A stretch of DNA of 64,000 nt from Lysobacter sp. Root76 (GCF_001428685.1 NZ_LMIK01000001.1:471288-535287), one strand, 5' to 3'; positions 52,759 to 61,982 are shown, counted from the first letter of the stretch. The notes: generated from the letters alone by a model not told the origin. A program made the numbers and translations.

Positions 52759-53469
52759 TCAGAACTTCTCGCCCACCGGCAGGTAGCGCCACTCGCCTAC
52801 CGGCATCTTGCTCAGCGAAATGCGTCCGATGCGCAGCCGCTTGCTGGAAACGACCTCCAGGCCGACCTGGGCGCACATATGCCGCAACTGCCCGCCCATC
52901 ACGTTCTTGATCGCGAAGCGCAGACGGGTTTCGCTCGCCCAGCTGACCTTGCACGGCGCCAGCGGCCGCCCGCGGTACTCCAGGCCGTGCGCGAGCCGCT
53001 TCAAGCCGTAGGGCCCCAACTCGCCGCTCACTTCGACCACGAACTCCTGCTCGATCTGCGCATAGTCCTCGGTCAGGCGGCGCCAGGTCCGGCCGTCCTG
53101 ACTCAGCACCACCAGGCCGGAGGCCTCCGCGTCGATCGGCATCAGCGGGGTCAGGTTGTGGAAATGGCGCTTGAGCAGGCGCACGCCGGACAGGTCGCCC
53201 TCGGCGTGGGCCGCCGCCAGGGCCAGGCCGGGGGCGTCCTTGAAGTCCACGCCGGCCGGCTTGTGCAGCAGCATCGTCGCCGGCTCGGCCGGCTCCAGCC
53301 GCGCATCCGGGTCCAATTCGACCTGTTGGGTCGAGATCGGCGCCTGGGGCTCTTCCACGACCTCGCCGTCGACCCGGACCCAGCCGCCCTCGATGTATTG
53401 CTGGGCTTGCGCGCGCGAACAGCCCGTCAGTTCTGCGACGCGTTTATCTAGACGTAGGGGTTCGGACAT
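52759..53469 (-). CDS. RsuA-family rRNA pseudouridine synthase (RluF-like)
   Basis: A 236-residue pseudouridine synthase with an N-terminal S4 domain (LDKRVAELTGCSRAQAQQYI through VRVDGEVVEEP) and a catalytic domain. The motif normally written GRLDxxTxGL appears as MPIDAEASGLVVLSQDG, with the catalytic Asp kept. Later: GQLRHMCAQVGLEVVSSKRL RIG, matching the family end motif QIRRM.E. The order of substitutions favours an RluF/RluE-like enzyme; the modified base is not certain. Confidence 0.88.
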   Translation of the reverse strand: MSEPLRLDKRVAELTGCSRAQAQQYIEGGWVRVDGEVVEEPQAPISTQQVELDPDARLEPAEPATMLLHKPAGVDFKDAPGLALAAAHAEGDLSGVRLLKRHFHNLTPLMPIDAEASGLVVLSQDGRTWRRLTEDYAQIEQEFVVEVSGELGPYGLKRLAHGLEYRGRPLAPCKVSWASETRLRFAIKNVMGGQLRHMCAQVGLEVVSSKRLRIGRISLSKMPVGEWRYLPVGEKF

Positions 53470-53565
53470 GGAAAAAAGTCGGCGGGAAAGGCGTTAAGTG
53501 TAAAGATACGCCGGCGCCCGGCGGAAAACCCTTCTCCGCCGGACCGATTTCGTTCATAGGATTAG

Positions 53566-54423
53566 ATGAAGACTCCCTCCGGCTTGCAGGCGCTGATCGA
53601 CGACGGCGTGATCGATGAAGTGATGCGTCCGCTGAAAAGCGGCAAAGAGGCGTCGGTGTACGTGGTGCGCTCCGGCAACGACGTGCGCTGCGCCAAGGTC
53701 TACAAGGACATGGCCCAGCGCAGCTTCCAGCAGCGCGTGCAGTACCAGGAAGGCCGCAAGGTGCGCGGCAGCCGCGAGGCGCGCGCGATCGGAAAAGCCA
53801 GCAAGTACGGGCGCAAGCAGCAGGAAACCGCCTGGAAGAACACCGAGGTCGATGCGCTGTACCAGTTGCGCGAGGCCGGCGTGCGCGTGCCCGAGCCCTA
53901 CGGCTATTTCCACGGCGTGCTGGTGATGGAACTGGTGACCGACGCCGACGGCCACTCCGCGCCGCGCCTGGGCGAGGTCGAGCTGGCGCCGGATCAGGCG
54001 CGCGGCTTCCACCGCTTCCTGGTCCGCCAGGTGGTGAAGATGCTGAGCGTGGGCCTGATCCACGGCGACCTGTCCGAGTACAACGTGCTGGTCGCGCCCG
54101 ACGGCCCGGTCATCATCGACTTCCCCCAGGTCGTCAGCGCAGCCGGCAACAACGCCGCGCGCACGATGCTGCTACGCGACGTCAACAACCTCACCGCCAG
54201 CCTCGGCGCCTGGGCGCCGGAACTGCTCGACACCTGGTACGCCGAAGAAATGTGGGCGCTGTTCGAAGCCGGCGAGCTGCATGCCGACAGCGAACTCACC
54301 GGGACCTTCGTCCACGACGAGTCGACGGTCGATCTGAACAGCGTGCGCGATGCGATCAACGATGCCCGCGATGAAGCCCTGATCCGCCAGCAAGGGCGCG
54401 AAGCGGCGGCTGCGGAAGAGTGA
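53566..54423 (+). CDS. RIO-type serine protein kinase
   Basis: A 285-residue RIO1-like kinase. N-terminal helices (GLQALIDDGVIDEVMRPLKS), ATP loop GKEASVYVV (residues 26-34), Lys44, the catalytic HGDLSEYNVLV (His166, Asp168) and metal-binding Asp185 in VIIDFPQVV. Proteobacterial relatives (PA4780-like) are soluble and have reported autophosphorylation activity. The TGA is followed by a perfect hairpin GCCGCGCGATCGCGCGGC without a T-run. Confidence 0.9.
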   Translation: MKTPSGLQALIDDGVIDEVMRPLKSGKEASVYVVRSGNDVRCAKVYKDMAQRSFQQRVQYQEGRKVRGSREARAIGKASKYGRKQQETAWKNTEVDALYQLREAGVRVPEPYGYFHGVLVMELVTDADGHSAPRLGEVELAPDQARGFHRFLVRQVVKMLSVGLIHGDLSEYNVLVAPDGPVIIDFPQVVSAAGNNAARTMLLRDVNNLTASLGAWAPELLDTWYAEEMWALFEAGELHADSELTGTFVHDESTVDLNSVRDAINDARDEALIRQQGREAAAAEE

Positions 54424-54724
54424 GACACGACGCCGCGCGATCGCGCGGCGAATCGCTCAAGCGCGATGGGCCATCACAAAGCGCTCGCTCGACGACATCG
54501 CTCGGTGATCGACCTGTCTCGACCGGTTTCGCCACCGGCTGGAGCTATGGCGCAGTCCGAAGCGAGAACATGATCGTGGCCTACGCAGGCTATTGCTGGC
54601 GCCCCGGTTTCCGGGGCGCTGCTTGGGTTCTCGCGGAAGAAGGCCTCTACACAGGCACCGCTTGGGTGTCATCGTTCGCTGCGTGGGCGGCATCAGTGGC
54701 GTGGCGTCGCCAAAACACGGGCGA
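54424..54724. other. Gap between RIO kinase and the next gene; no supported gene
   Basis: A 301-base convergent gap. It contains a hairpin GCGCCCCGGTTTCCGGGGCGC (54600-54620) and ORFs on both strands that end in the neighbouring genes. Codon use is atypical in both directions. I see nothing I would call. Confidence 0.55.
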
Positions 54725-55831
54725 CTAACCGCCGAAGATCTCTTCCGTGCAGACCAATTTGTCGCCTGGCTTAAGGGCAATGACATTGGTGCCGCCGGGC
54801 TGCACCAGCCAGGATGATTCACCAGAGGCGGTGACTTGTCCGGTGTAAGTGCGATTCTTTCCGGCCTGGGCGAAACCGAACGCTTGAGCGACCTGCTTAC
54901 CGTTGATTGCGCAGCCGACAATCACGTCTCCCTGCTCGGGACTCGACGCGACAAAGCGCAGTTTTCCGGCATTGGGCGCAGCTTGACGTACGTCGACCAC
55001 ACGTTGCGTTTGGTCGTCCGCCGTAGCGGCCACGACCACATAGCGCCCACCACCCTTGCGAACCGGATAGACCATGACCTTGCCTTCCGGCATTTCGTTC
55101 ATGGAAATGGGTTCGAGCTCGGCGTCGTATGCATCGAATCCAAAGGCTTGATAGGGGAGTTGCATTGCAGGGAAGCGCTTGCCGATCAGGCCGGAAAACG
55201 CAGCGCCATTGCCCCTGGCTGGCGTGGAGCCGGCCATCGCGCTTTGCGTTACGCCAGTGCTGCCTTTCAATTCCGCACGTTCGCTATCGCGCAACGGGCG
55301 GGTAAAGCGCAGTACGGTATTCGCGCGCGGCCAAGCCATCTCTCCCAAGTTCCCGGCGTCTTTACAGCGGCCGCCGAGATGCTTGATCGCCGCGCCTTCG
55401 ACGACAAAGCGGCTTTCGCACTCACCGTCTTCACTCTTGCCTCTCAGCACCCACGCCCCATTGCTGAATGTGGCGATGCCGGAGGTCTCAACCGTTCCAT
55501 TCATCACGCCGCCGAAGCCGCCGGGGTCGGCAGCGCTGGCGTCACCAATGAATTTGACCAGAGCGCGTCCACTACCGATGTCTTCAATGGAGTAGCTGAA
55601 CTCGGCGCCCTCATTCTGCAGCTTTCCCTTGCCATCTTTGTGTCGCGACTGTGCTTGGTAGCTGTAAACGCCTGAGGCCGGTGCACCAACAGCCCCTCGC
55701 TGATTGACCGATACCGCAGCGCCGCCCTGGGCCACAAGATTGACTAAGGCCGTTTGTCCGCCAGAGGTTCCAGCGGAGACTTGATAACTAAGCAGAGCGA
55801 TAGATGCCGCCAGAAGAGCCAATCTTTTCAT
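54725..55831 (-). CDS. Exported hypothetical protein
   Basis: A 368-residue secreted or periplasmic protein of unknown family. Signal peptide MKRLALLAASIALLSYQVSA, cleavage after SAG. The mature part is Gly/Ala-rich with predicted beta strands and four or so Cys (for example GECESRFVVEG, GGRCKDAG, VIVGCAINGK, KLVCTEEIF). The last half has RGNGAAFSGLIGKRFPAMQL and DDQTQRVVDVRQ. GC is lower than neighbours and codons are less biased, which fits horizontal gain. An AAGGA precedes the start. Function not recognised. Confidence 0.75.
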   Translation of the reverse strand: MKRLALLAASIALLSYQVSAGTSGGQTALVNLVAQGGAAVSVNQRGAVGAPASGVYSYQAQSRHKDGKGKLQNEGAEFSYSIEDIGSGRALVKFIGDASAADPGGFGGVMNGTVETSGIATFSNGAWVLRGKSEDGECESRFVVEGAAIKHLGGRCKDAGNLGEMAWPRANTVLRFTRPLRDSERAELKGSTGVTQSAMAGSTPARGNGAAFSGLIGKRFPAMQLPYQAFGFDAYDAELEPISMNEMPEGKVMVYPVRKGGGRYVVVAATADDQTQRVVDVRQAAPNAGKLRFVASSPEQGDVIVGCAINGKQVAQAFGFAQAGKNRTYTGQVTASGESSWLVQPGGTNVIALKPGDKLVCTEEIFGG

Positions 55832-55943
55832 TCGAAATGCGTCCTTTTCCTTGGATGATGAGTTTCACGGCGCGCCATATCTTGCCGAACATTTCCAGCG
55901 TAAATCGCGGGGTAGGAACAAACCTGCGATCACGCCCATACCC

Positions 55944-56258
55944 CTACACCGCCGCCTGCTGCAACAACTTCGCCAGTTCTTGCGCCTGAGCCCTGCTCAG
56001 CCGGTAGGGCACCATGCTGATCGCCAACGGCGCCTTGGACACCACGGACAGCGCAACGAAATCTTCGCCTTCCGCTTCCTCCATGCGGATCACGTTGAGC
56101 GTCTGCGAGGTCATCACACGGCCGGTCAGTTCGACCTTGCCCACCTCGCGCTTGATGGTGCCGCCCAACAGCGCGCCGACCAGACTGCCGCTGCGCGCGT
56201 AGCGCAGGATGAAGTAGCCGATGATGCCTAGAAACAGGATGGGGAACAGGTAGTCCAT
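55944..56258 (-). CDS. Small membrane-anchored hypothetical protein
   Basis: A 104-residue protein with one N-terminal helix (YLFPILFLGIIGYFILRYA), a glycine patch, and a cytoplasmic or periplasmic part with strand-like sequence (KVELTGRVMTSQTLNVIRME) and a C-terminal helix RAQAQELAKLLQQ. Function unknown. It lies in a small minus-strand series of poorly known genes. Confidence 0.65.
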   Translation of the reverse strand: MDYLFPILFLGIIGYFILRYARSGSLVGALLGGTIKREVGKVELTGRVMTSQTLNVIRMEEAEGEDFVALSVVSKAPLAISMVPYRLSRAQAQELAKLLQQAAV

Positions 56259-56315
56259 TCGATCCTCTTCGATGCTTGCCCAGAATTCGCAGATCGGCGC
56301 AGCGGGTCGCTGCGG

Positions 56316-56687
56316 TTACATCTCCCAGCTCGCCTTCGACACGATGCGCCGGCCTTCCAGAGTCAACGTCGCCTCGGTCGCGGTCATGACCAGCGTGAAC
56401 GAGGGAATGCCGGGGGCTTGGTCGGTCGCGGTGTAATGCAGTTCGAGCCGCTTGCGCTGGGTATCGAATTCCTTGACGCGCACCTGCTGCCTGGGCACCG
56501 GCCGGTAGTCCTTGTCGCCGGGCTGGCCGATGCGGACGGTCGAGATCACGGGACGTTCGTCGTCGCCGATTTCCAGGTCCACCGAATACCCCTCGCCGTC
56601 GAACTGCAGGGTCGAGGTGGCGTGCGCGGACCGCGTGGGCGCGAAGGCCAGCACCAGGGCGGCGAACAGGGCGAGCAGTGGCTTCAT
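56316..56687 (-). CDS. Exported hypothetical protein (123 aa)
   Basis: A 123-residue protein with a signal peptide (MKPLLALFAALVLAFAPTRS, cleavage near SAHA) and a beta-rich mature part: TSTLQFDGEGYSVDLEIGDD, ERPVISTVRIG, KEFDTQRKRLELHYTATD and LVMTATEATLTLEGRRIV. No Cys. ATG 56687 is the start that gives a signal peptide; the ORF continues upstream without one. Function unknown. Confidence 0.7.
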   Translation of the reverse strand: MKPLLALFAALVLAFAPTRSAHATSTLQFDGEGYSVDLEIGDDERPVISTVRIGQPGDKDYRPVPRQQVRVKEFDTQRKRLELHYTATDQAPGIPSFTLVMTATEATLTLEGRRIVSKASWEM

Positions 56688-56762
56688 CGGTGCGTTCCTT
56701 GCGTTCCGTAGGTACCCCATCCTAGCGCGCGCGGCAGGTTGCCCGCCTGCGCGCCGGCAAAG

Positions 56763-56789
56763 AAAAAGGCCGGCGATGCCGGCCTTTTT
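56763..56789. terminator. Bidirectional intrinsic terminator
   Basis: Stem AAAAAGGCCGGC / GCCGGCCTTTTT with loop GAT. On the minus strand it terminates the helicase gene (stop at 56809) and ends in a T-run. It closely resembles the 51271-51296 terminator. Confidence 0.9.
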
Positions 56790-56808
56790 CATCGACGCTG
56801 CGAAACGC

Positions 56809-58140
56809 TTACACGCCTTCGCGACGCTGGCCGTTGCCCGAACCCGAGCGGCCGCCGCTGCGGTGCTGCGGACCGGCGTGGGCGTGGCGCGGGGCCGGCT
56901 TGCCGTGCGGACGATGCGAGGGCTTGCGCGGGCCGTTGTTGCCGCCCGGACGCTGACCGCCGGGGCGACGGGCGCCCGGTGCATCGGAACCCATGCGGAT
57001 CGGGCGGCTCGGCTCGAAGCCCTCGACCGTGACCATCTGGATGTCGTCCTTGAGGATGCGCTGGATCTGGCGCAGCAGGCCGCCTTCGTCCGGCGAGACC
57101 AGCGACAGGGCTTCGCCGGTCGCGCCGTTGCGGCCGGTGCGGCCGATGCGGTGGACGTAGTCTTCGGCGACCATCGGCAGGTCGAAGTTGATCACCAGCG
57201 GCAGGCTGGGGATGTCGAGGCCGCGCGCGGCGACGTCGGTGGCGACCAGCACGCGGGCCTTGTTGGCCTTGAAATCGCGCAGGGCTTTCTGGCGCTGGGC
57301 CTGGCTCTTGTTGCCGTGGATGGCGACGGCCTTGAAGCCGGCGTCTTCCAGCTGTTCGGCCAGCCGGTTGCAGCCGTGCTTGGTGCGGCCGAACACCAGC
57401 ACCTGGTCGGTGCTGCGCTCGGCGAGGATGCGGACCAGCAGATCGCGCTTGCGGCCGCCGTCGACCGGATGCGCCTTGTGGGCGATGGTGTCGGCGATGG
57501 TGTTATTGGCGGCGACCTGGACCTGCTGCGGCTCGCGCATGAACTCCAGGGCCAGCTTCTTGATCTCGGTTTCGAAGGTGGCCGAGAACAGCATGGTCTG
57601 GCGCTGCGGCGGGACGCGGCCGAGGATGCGCTTGATCGCGGGCAGGAAGCCCATGTCGAGCATGCGGTCGGCTTCGTCCAGGACCAGCACTTCGATCGCG
57701 TCGAGCTTGGCGGTGCCGCGCTCCATGTGATCGATCAGGCGGCCGGGGGTGGCGACGAGCACGTCGACACCGCGACGCAGCATGTCGACCTGCGGGCCCA
57801 TGCCGGCGCCGCCGTAGATCGAACAGATGCTCAGGCGCAGATGCTTGGCGTAGCTGCGCAGGCTGTCGTTGACCTGCACCGCGAGCTCGCGGGTCGGCAC
57901 CAGCACCAGCGCGCGCGGCTTGCGCGGGCCGTTGGCGCCGGTGAGCTTGGACAGGCGGTTCAGCAGCGGCAGGCCGAACGCGGCGGTCTTGCCGGTACCG
58001 GTCTGGGCGCCGCCCAGCAGGTCGTGCCCGGCCATCGCCAGCGGAATCGCTTCGGACTGGATCGGGGTCGGGGTGTTGTAGTTCTGCTCGACGAGCGCGC
58101 GCAGCAACGCGGGCGCAAGCCCGAGGGATTCAAACGTCAT
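56809..58140 (-). CDS. rhlE: DEAD-box RNA helicase RhlE
   Basis: ATP-dependent RNA helicase, 443 residues, used in ribosome assembly and RNA turnover. Motifs in order: NTPTPIQSEAIPLAMAGHD (Q motif), AQTGTGKT (residues 45-52), PTRELAVQV, GGAGMGPQVDMLRR, ATPGRLIDH, VLDEADRMLDMGF, FSATFETEIKKLA, QVLVFGRTKHGCNRLAEQLE, VATDVAARGLDIP and HRIGRTGRNG. The C-terminal tail is basic and rich in Gly, Arg and Pro (GARRPGGQRPGGNNGPRKP), typical of RhlE. ATG 58140 has GGAG seven bases upstream. A 729-base gap lies upstream. Confidence 0.97.
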   Translation of the reverse strand: MTFESLGLAPALLRALVEQNYNTPTPIQSEAIPLAMAGHDLLGGAQTGTGKTAAFGLPLLNRLSKLTGANGPRKPRALVLVPTRELAVQVNDSLRSYAKHLRLSICSIYGGAGMGPQVDMLRRGVDVLVATPGRLIDHMERGTAKLDAIEVLVLDEADRMLDMGFLPAIKRILGRVPPQRQTMLFSATFETEIKKLALEFMREPQQVQVAANNTIADTIAHKAHPVDGGRKRDLLVRILAERSTDQVLVFGRTKHGCNRLAEQLEDAGFKAVAIHGNKSQAQRQKALRDFKANKARVLVATDVAARGLDIPSLPLVINFDLPMVAEDYVHRIGRTGRNGATGEALSLVSPDEGGLLRQIQRILKDDIQMVTVEGFEPSRPIRMGSDAPGARRPGGQRPGGNNGPRKPSHRPHGKPAPRHAHAGPQHRSGGRSGSGNGQRREGV

Positions 58141-58869
58141 GGTGGAACTCCAAGTGCTAAGGATCCGCGGACCGAAGTCGCGGAGTCACTCGGAGCGTTC
58201 CCTAGAACCGCGCTGCGAGTAATCGAAATGACGGTGCCGGATGCTCCGGACCGTGTCGGCGCTACGAAAGACGTGCGGGATAAAAGCCGATCGGCGAGTC
58301 CTGGACTCTTGCGATACGGCGGGCAACCTGGGAAACGTACCCCTTGCGGGGAGGCAGCCGTGCGCTGAACAGGCGGAACTGTACGCGAAAGCCGGCGCTT
58401 CCGCCAGCGCTAAATTCTTGTCGGGATTAGGAAAACGGGCGCTGGGCAGGAACGGGCGGTTCGCCGGCCGGCCCGGTGGGTGGTGCCTGGCGCCCTGGGT
58501 ACCGTGGCCTCGCGGTACCGATCAGCCCGCCCGGTAAGCCGGTGGAGGCCGCCCTGGCCAGGACGGAAAGTTAAATCTGCGTTAAATGTCAACGGACGTA
58601 CCAGAGGTGCGAAGTCTCAGGATGCGGCCACCGCTCGCGCCGATTCGACCGGCCTTCGCCGATCTTCGCCAGCCGGTGCCGGAAGGCTCCCTGGATTCGC
58701 GCTCCACGACCGCGCCCGCTCGCCGCAGCCATCGCCGCCCCCTTGCTCACTCGACCTGCATGCCGTCGCCCACAGCCATGCATGATCGCGCGCAGACTGG
58801 TAGAAAGGGGCGGAGGCGCGCGTCCGTCGGGCGCGCGGCGCAGCACCACCGCAGCCTGGGGAGCAGGCC
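58141..58869. other. Large gap upstream of rhlE; structured, no gene called
   Basis: About 729 bases separating rhlE (minus) from the DoxX-like gene (plus). ORFs here (for example 58241-58537 and 58586-58888) look like shadows. GC is lower than average. It has a hairpin GGTACCG / CGGTACC (58498-58519) and a TTGACA on the minus strand (58588-58593) without a good -10. A long leader for the helicase mRNA is possible. Confidence 0.5.
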
Positions 58870-59226
58870 ATGGACAACCGCAGCCTAGCCACGACCGCAC
58901 GCACGCTGATCGCCAGCGTCTTCAGCGTCATGGGCCTGTACCGCCTGCTCACCGCCTGGGGAGGTGCGGCAACGCCGGTCGCGACCCTGGTCTTCAGCGC
59001 GGTCGAACTGGTCCTGGGCCTGCTGATCGCCAGCGGCTGGAAACTGCGCTGGACCGCCGGCCTGGCCGCGCTGCTGATGGCCGTGGACGCGCTGATGTCG
59101 CACCCGTTCTGGAGCCTGGCCGGCGCCGAACGCGGCGCCCAGTTGCTGCACTTCATGAAGAACGTCGGCCTGATCGGCGGCCTGTTCTTGCTGATGGCCC
59201 ACGCCGGCCATCCGCCGCGACGCTGA
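58870..59226 (+). CDS. DoxX-like small membrane protein
   Basis: A 118-residue inner-membrane protein with four predicted helices (TLIASVFSVMGLYRLLTAWG, LVFSAVELVLGLLIASGWK, GLAALLMAVDALMSHPFW, LHFMKNVGLIGGLFLLMAHA). The layout matches DoxX-type proteins (the GLI..GL..LL..H..F pattern and MKN near the last helix), but the match is by eye. Start at ATG 58870 after GGGAG. ltrA follows 16 bases later, so co-transcription is likely. Confidence 0.75.
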   Translation: MDNRSLATTARTLIASVFSVMGLYRLLTAWGGAATPVATLVFSAVELVLGLLIASGWKLRWTAGLAALLMAVDALMSHPFWSLAGAERGAQLLHFMKNVGLIGGLFLLMAHAGHPPRR

Positions 59227-59241
59227 GCGGGGCCGCGCACC

Positions 59242-60435
59242 ATGAGCGACGCCTCCGCACGCAGCCTGCTGCGCACCCGCAACGCGCACGAGCACGGCCG
59301 GGTGACTATGGTCGAGCTGTTCTTCGACCTGGTGTTCGTATTCGCCGTCACCCAGATTTCGCACACCCTGCTCGAACACCTGACACTGGCCGACGCGCTG
59401 CGGACGGTGCTGCTGTTCGTGGCCGTGTGGTGGGTCTGGATCTACACCTCCTGGTGCACCAACTGGCTGGACCCGGAAACCGCGCCGGTGCGGCTGCTGC
59501 TGTTCGCGCTGATGCTGGGAGGGCTGTTGCTGTCGAGTTCGCTGCCGCAGGCGTTCGGCGAGCGCGGACTGCTGTTCGCCGCGGCCTACGCGGCGATGCA
59601 GGTCGGGCGCACGCTGTTCATGCTGTACGCACTGCACGGCGTGCACGCCGCATGGTTCCGAAGCTTCCTGCGCATCGCGGTGTGGCTGCTGGTCTCGGGC
59701 CTGCTCTGGATCGCCGGCGGCCTGGCCGAAGGCGAGGCGCGCGTCGCCTGGTGGGCGGGCGCTTTGTCGATCGAGTTCGTCGGGCCGATCGCGTACTTCT
59801 GGGTGCCGGGCCTGGGCCGCTCGACCATCGGCGATTGGAACGTTGATGGCGGCCACCTGGCCGAACGCTGCGCGCTGTTCGTGATCATCGCCCTGGGCGA
59901 GTCGATCCTGGTCACCGGCGCGACCTTTGCCGGGCTACCGTTGGACGCCAGCCATACTTCTGCGTTCGTGTTCGCCTTCGTCGGCAGCGTGGCGATGTGG
60001 TGGATCTATTTCGACAGCGGCGCCGAGCGCGCGAGCCGGCGCATCGTCCATGCCGCCGATCCTGGCCGGCAGGCGCGCATGGGCTATACCTACCTGCATC
60101 TGCTGATCGTGGCCGGCGTCATCGTCTGCGCGGTCGCCGACGAAATCGTGCTGGTGCATCCGGGCCATGCCGACAACGCCGGCATCGCCGCGATCCTGGG
60201 CGGGCCGGCGCTGTACCTGCTCGGCAACGCGCTGTTCAAGTGGACGACGAACGACCGCCGGACTCCGCCTTTGTCGCATCTGGCGGGTTTGATCCTGCTG
60301 CTGGCTTTGTCGTTGACGGCGCGCTCTCTGCATCTGTCGGCGCTGGCGCTGGGCGGCGCCACCACCGCGATCCTGGTACTGGTGGCGACGTGGGAGCGCC
60401 TGGCGCTGTCGCGCGAGGCGCAGGCGGCGCATTGA
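59242..60435 (+). CDS. Low temperature requirement protein LtrA
   Basis: A 397-residue membrane protein of the LtrA family. N-terminal signature VTMVELFFDLVFVFAVTQIS (about residues 22-41) and a set of about 11-12 helices: LADALRTVLLFVAVWWVWIY, LLLFALMLGGLLLSSSL, LSIEFVGPIAYFWVPGLG, HLAERCALFVIIALGESILV and GPALYLLGNALFKW. HLAERCALFVIIALGES is the hallmark. LtrA function is unknown; the name comes from Listeria, where loss slows cold growth. Confidence 0.93.
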   Translation: MSDASARSLLRTRNAHEHGRVTMVELFFDLVFVFAVTQISHTLLEHLTLADALRTVLLFVAVWWVWIYTSWCTNWLDPETAPVRLLLFALMLGGLLLSSSLPQAFGERGLLFAAAYAAMQVGRTLFMLYALHGVHAAWFRSFLRIAVWLLVSGLLWIAGGLAEGEARVAWWAGALSIEFVGPIAYFWVPGLGRSTIGDWNVDGGHLAERCALFVIIALGESILVTGATFAGLPLDASHTSAFVFAFVGSVAMWWIYFDSGAERASRRIVHAADPGRQARMGYTYLHLLIVAGVIVCAVADEIVLVHPGHADNAGIAAILGGPALYLLGNALFKWTTNDRRTPPLSHLAGLILLLALSLTARSLHLSALALGGATTAILVLVATWERLALSREAQAAH

Positions 60436-60495
60436 ACGAACGACAGCGTCGCCGACAGGAGCCCGAGACCGCGCGACACCACGGCGTAGAAGCGC

Positions 60496-61869
60496 TCACA
60501 CCTCCAGGGTCATGCCCGGCCGCGCCAGCGCCGCTTTGATGCCATAACGCTCGCCGATCTCCCCGGCCAGCGCCTCGCGTGCCTTGTCTTCGCTGTGCAC
60601 CAGGGCCAGCGGCGGATGCCCGGCGATCGCACCGTACCAATCCATCAGCCCGCGTTGATCGGTATGCGCGGACAAGCCGCCGACGGTATGGCGCTGCGCG
60701 TTGACGCGCACGTCGCGGCCATGGATACGCGCCCACTGCGCGCCGTCGACCATGCGACGCCCCAGCGTGCCTTCGGCCTGATAGCCCACGAACACCACCC
60801 GCGTCTTCGGGTTGTCGAGGCGATGGCGGAAGTGGTGCAGGATGCGGCCGGCGTTGGCCATGCCGGAGCCGGCGATCACGATCGCGCCGCGCTCGATGCG
60901 GTTGATCGCGATCGAATCCTCGCTGGACTCGGTCAGCTGCAGGTTCGGCAACCGGAACGGATTGGGTTTGTCGCGCCAGACCTGCTGCGCGTCCTCGTCG
61001 AACAGACCGGCATGCCGGTCGTAGACGGCGACGACTTTGGCCGCCATCGGGCTGTCGAGAAAGATCTTCCAGCGCGCCATCTGCCATTCGTCCCAGTGCT
61101 TGGCGAACCAGTACAGCAGCTCCTGGCTGCGCCCGACCGCGAACGCGGGGATCAGCACGTTGCCGCCGTCGTTCCAGGCCTGATCGAGGATGCGGCCGAG
61201 TTCGCGAATGGTCTCGGCGCGGTCGCGGTGCAGGCGATCGCCGTAGGTCGATTCCATCAGCACCAGGTCGGCGCTGTCGATGCCGGCGGGATCGCGCAGG
61301 ATCGGCGTGCCCTTGGGGCCGAGGTCGCCGGAGAACACCAGCTTGCGGCCGTCGGCCCAGACTTCGACCGCGGCCGAGCCGAGGATATGACCGGCATCGC
61401 GGAACGCGATCTCGACGCCGGGCAGGATCTCGCTGCGTTGGTCGTAAGGCAGCGGCCGCACCAGCGCCATCGCGGCTTCGACATCGGTCTGGGTGTACAG
61501 CGGCAGCGCTTCGGGTTCGTCGCGGCCACGCCGGCGATTGCTGCGCTCGGCCTCGCTTTCGGCAATATGGGCCGAGTCCAGCAGCATGATCCGCATCAGT
61601 TCGGCGGTCGCGGTCTGGGCGTGGATCGCGCCACGGAAACCGCGACGCACCAGCAGCGGGACCCGGCCGATATGATCGATGTGGGCATGACTGATCACCA
61701 GCGCGTCGAGCGCGGCCGCATCGAACGGGAACGGATCGGCGTTGCGGCGCTCGCCCTCGGGGCTGCCCTGGATCATGCCGCAGTCCAGCAGCACGCGCCG
61801 GCCGGCGGCCTCGACTTCGTGCAGGGAGCCGGTGACTTCGCCGGCGGCGCCGTGGAAATGAACTCGCAT
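60496..61869 (-). CDS. Metallo-beta-lactamase fold beta-CASP nuclease (CPSF73-like)
   Basis: A 457-residue RNA-processing type nuclease. MBL motifs: SHAHIDHIG (His61, His63, Asp65, His66), FRDAGHILGSA, FSGDLG and a late His. The beta-CASP part is present: MESTYGDRLHRDR, IPAFAVGRSQELLYWF, IVIAGSGMANAGRILHHFRH, then DVRVNAQRHTVGGLSAHTD (motif B/C). This is the bacterial CPSF-like group (similar to E. coli ElaC-unrelated, YsaA-type proteins). The RNA target is unknown. Adjacent ltrA is convergent. Confidence 0.9.
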   Translation of the reverse strand: MRVHFHGAAGEVTGSLHEVEAAGRRVLLDCGMIQGSPEGERRNADPFPFDAAALDALVISHAHIDHIGRVPLLVRRGFRGAIHAQTATAELMRIMLLDSAHIAESEAERSNRRRGRDEPEALPLYTQTDVEAAMALVRPLPYDQRSEILPGVEIAFRDAGHILGSAAVEVWADGRKLVFSGDLGPKGTPILRDPAGIDSADLVLMESTYGDRLHRDRAETIRELGRILDQAWNDGGNVLIPAFAVGRSQELLYWFAKHWDEWQMARWKIFLDSPMAAKVVAVYDRHAGLFDEDAQQVWRDKPNPFRLPNLQLTESSEDSIAINRIERGAIVIAGSGMANAGRILHHFRHRLDNPKTRVVFVGYQAEGTLGRRMVDGAQWARIHGRDVRVNAQRHTVGGLSAHTDQRGLMDWYGAIAGHPPLALVHSEDKAREALAGEIGERYGIKAALARPGMTLEV

Positions 61870-61933
61870 CTCAGCACCGCATATCGGGGACTGTGGTCAC
61901 CTTGGCCGAAGACTCGGCGGCCCACAAGAGGAA

Positions 61934-61951
61934 GGCCCGCTCGCGCGGGCC
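61934..61951 (-). terminator. Hairpin after the secreted paralogue 1 gene
   Basis: Stem GGCCCGC / GCGGGCC with loop GCGA, about 30 bases after the stop on the minus strand, followed by TTCCTCTTGT. Probably an intrinsic terminator, with a poor T-run. Confidence 0.65.
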
Positions 61952-61982
61952 TCCCGGATACGGCATACGAACTGCGTCACGA

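Noticed and set aside
54420-54728. 102-codon ORF after the RIO kinase
   Set aside because: Starts at a GTG overlapping the kinase stop, but its composition is not protein-like, there is no separate ribosome site, and the opposite strand also has an ORF. Could be revisited with homology data.
58565-58593. TTGACA upstream of rhlE as a promoter
   Set aside because: At 16-18 base spacing the -10 position reads TTTCCG or similar; no acceptable match.
58241-58888. ORFs of 98 and 100 codons upstream of rhlE
   Set aside because: Low-complexity Arg/Pro/Ser content without ribosome sites or signals; typical chance frames.
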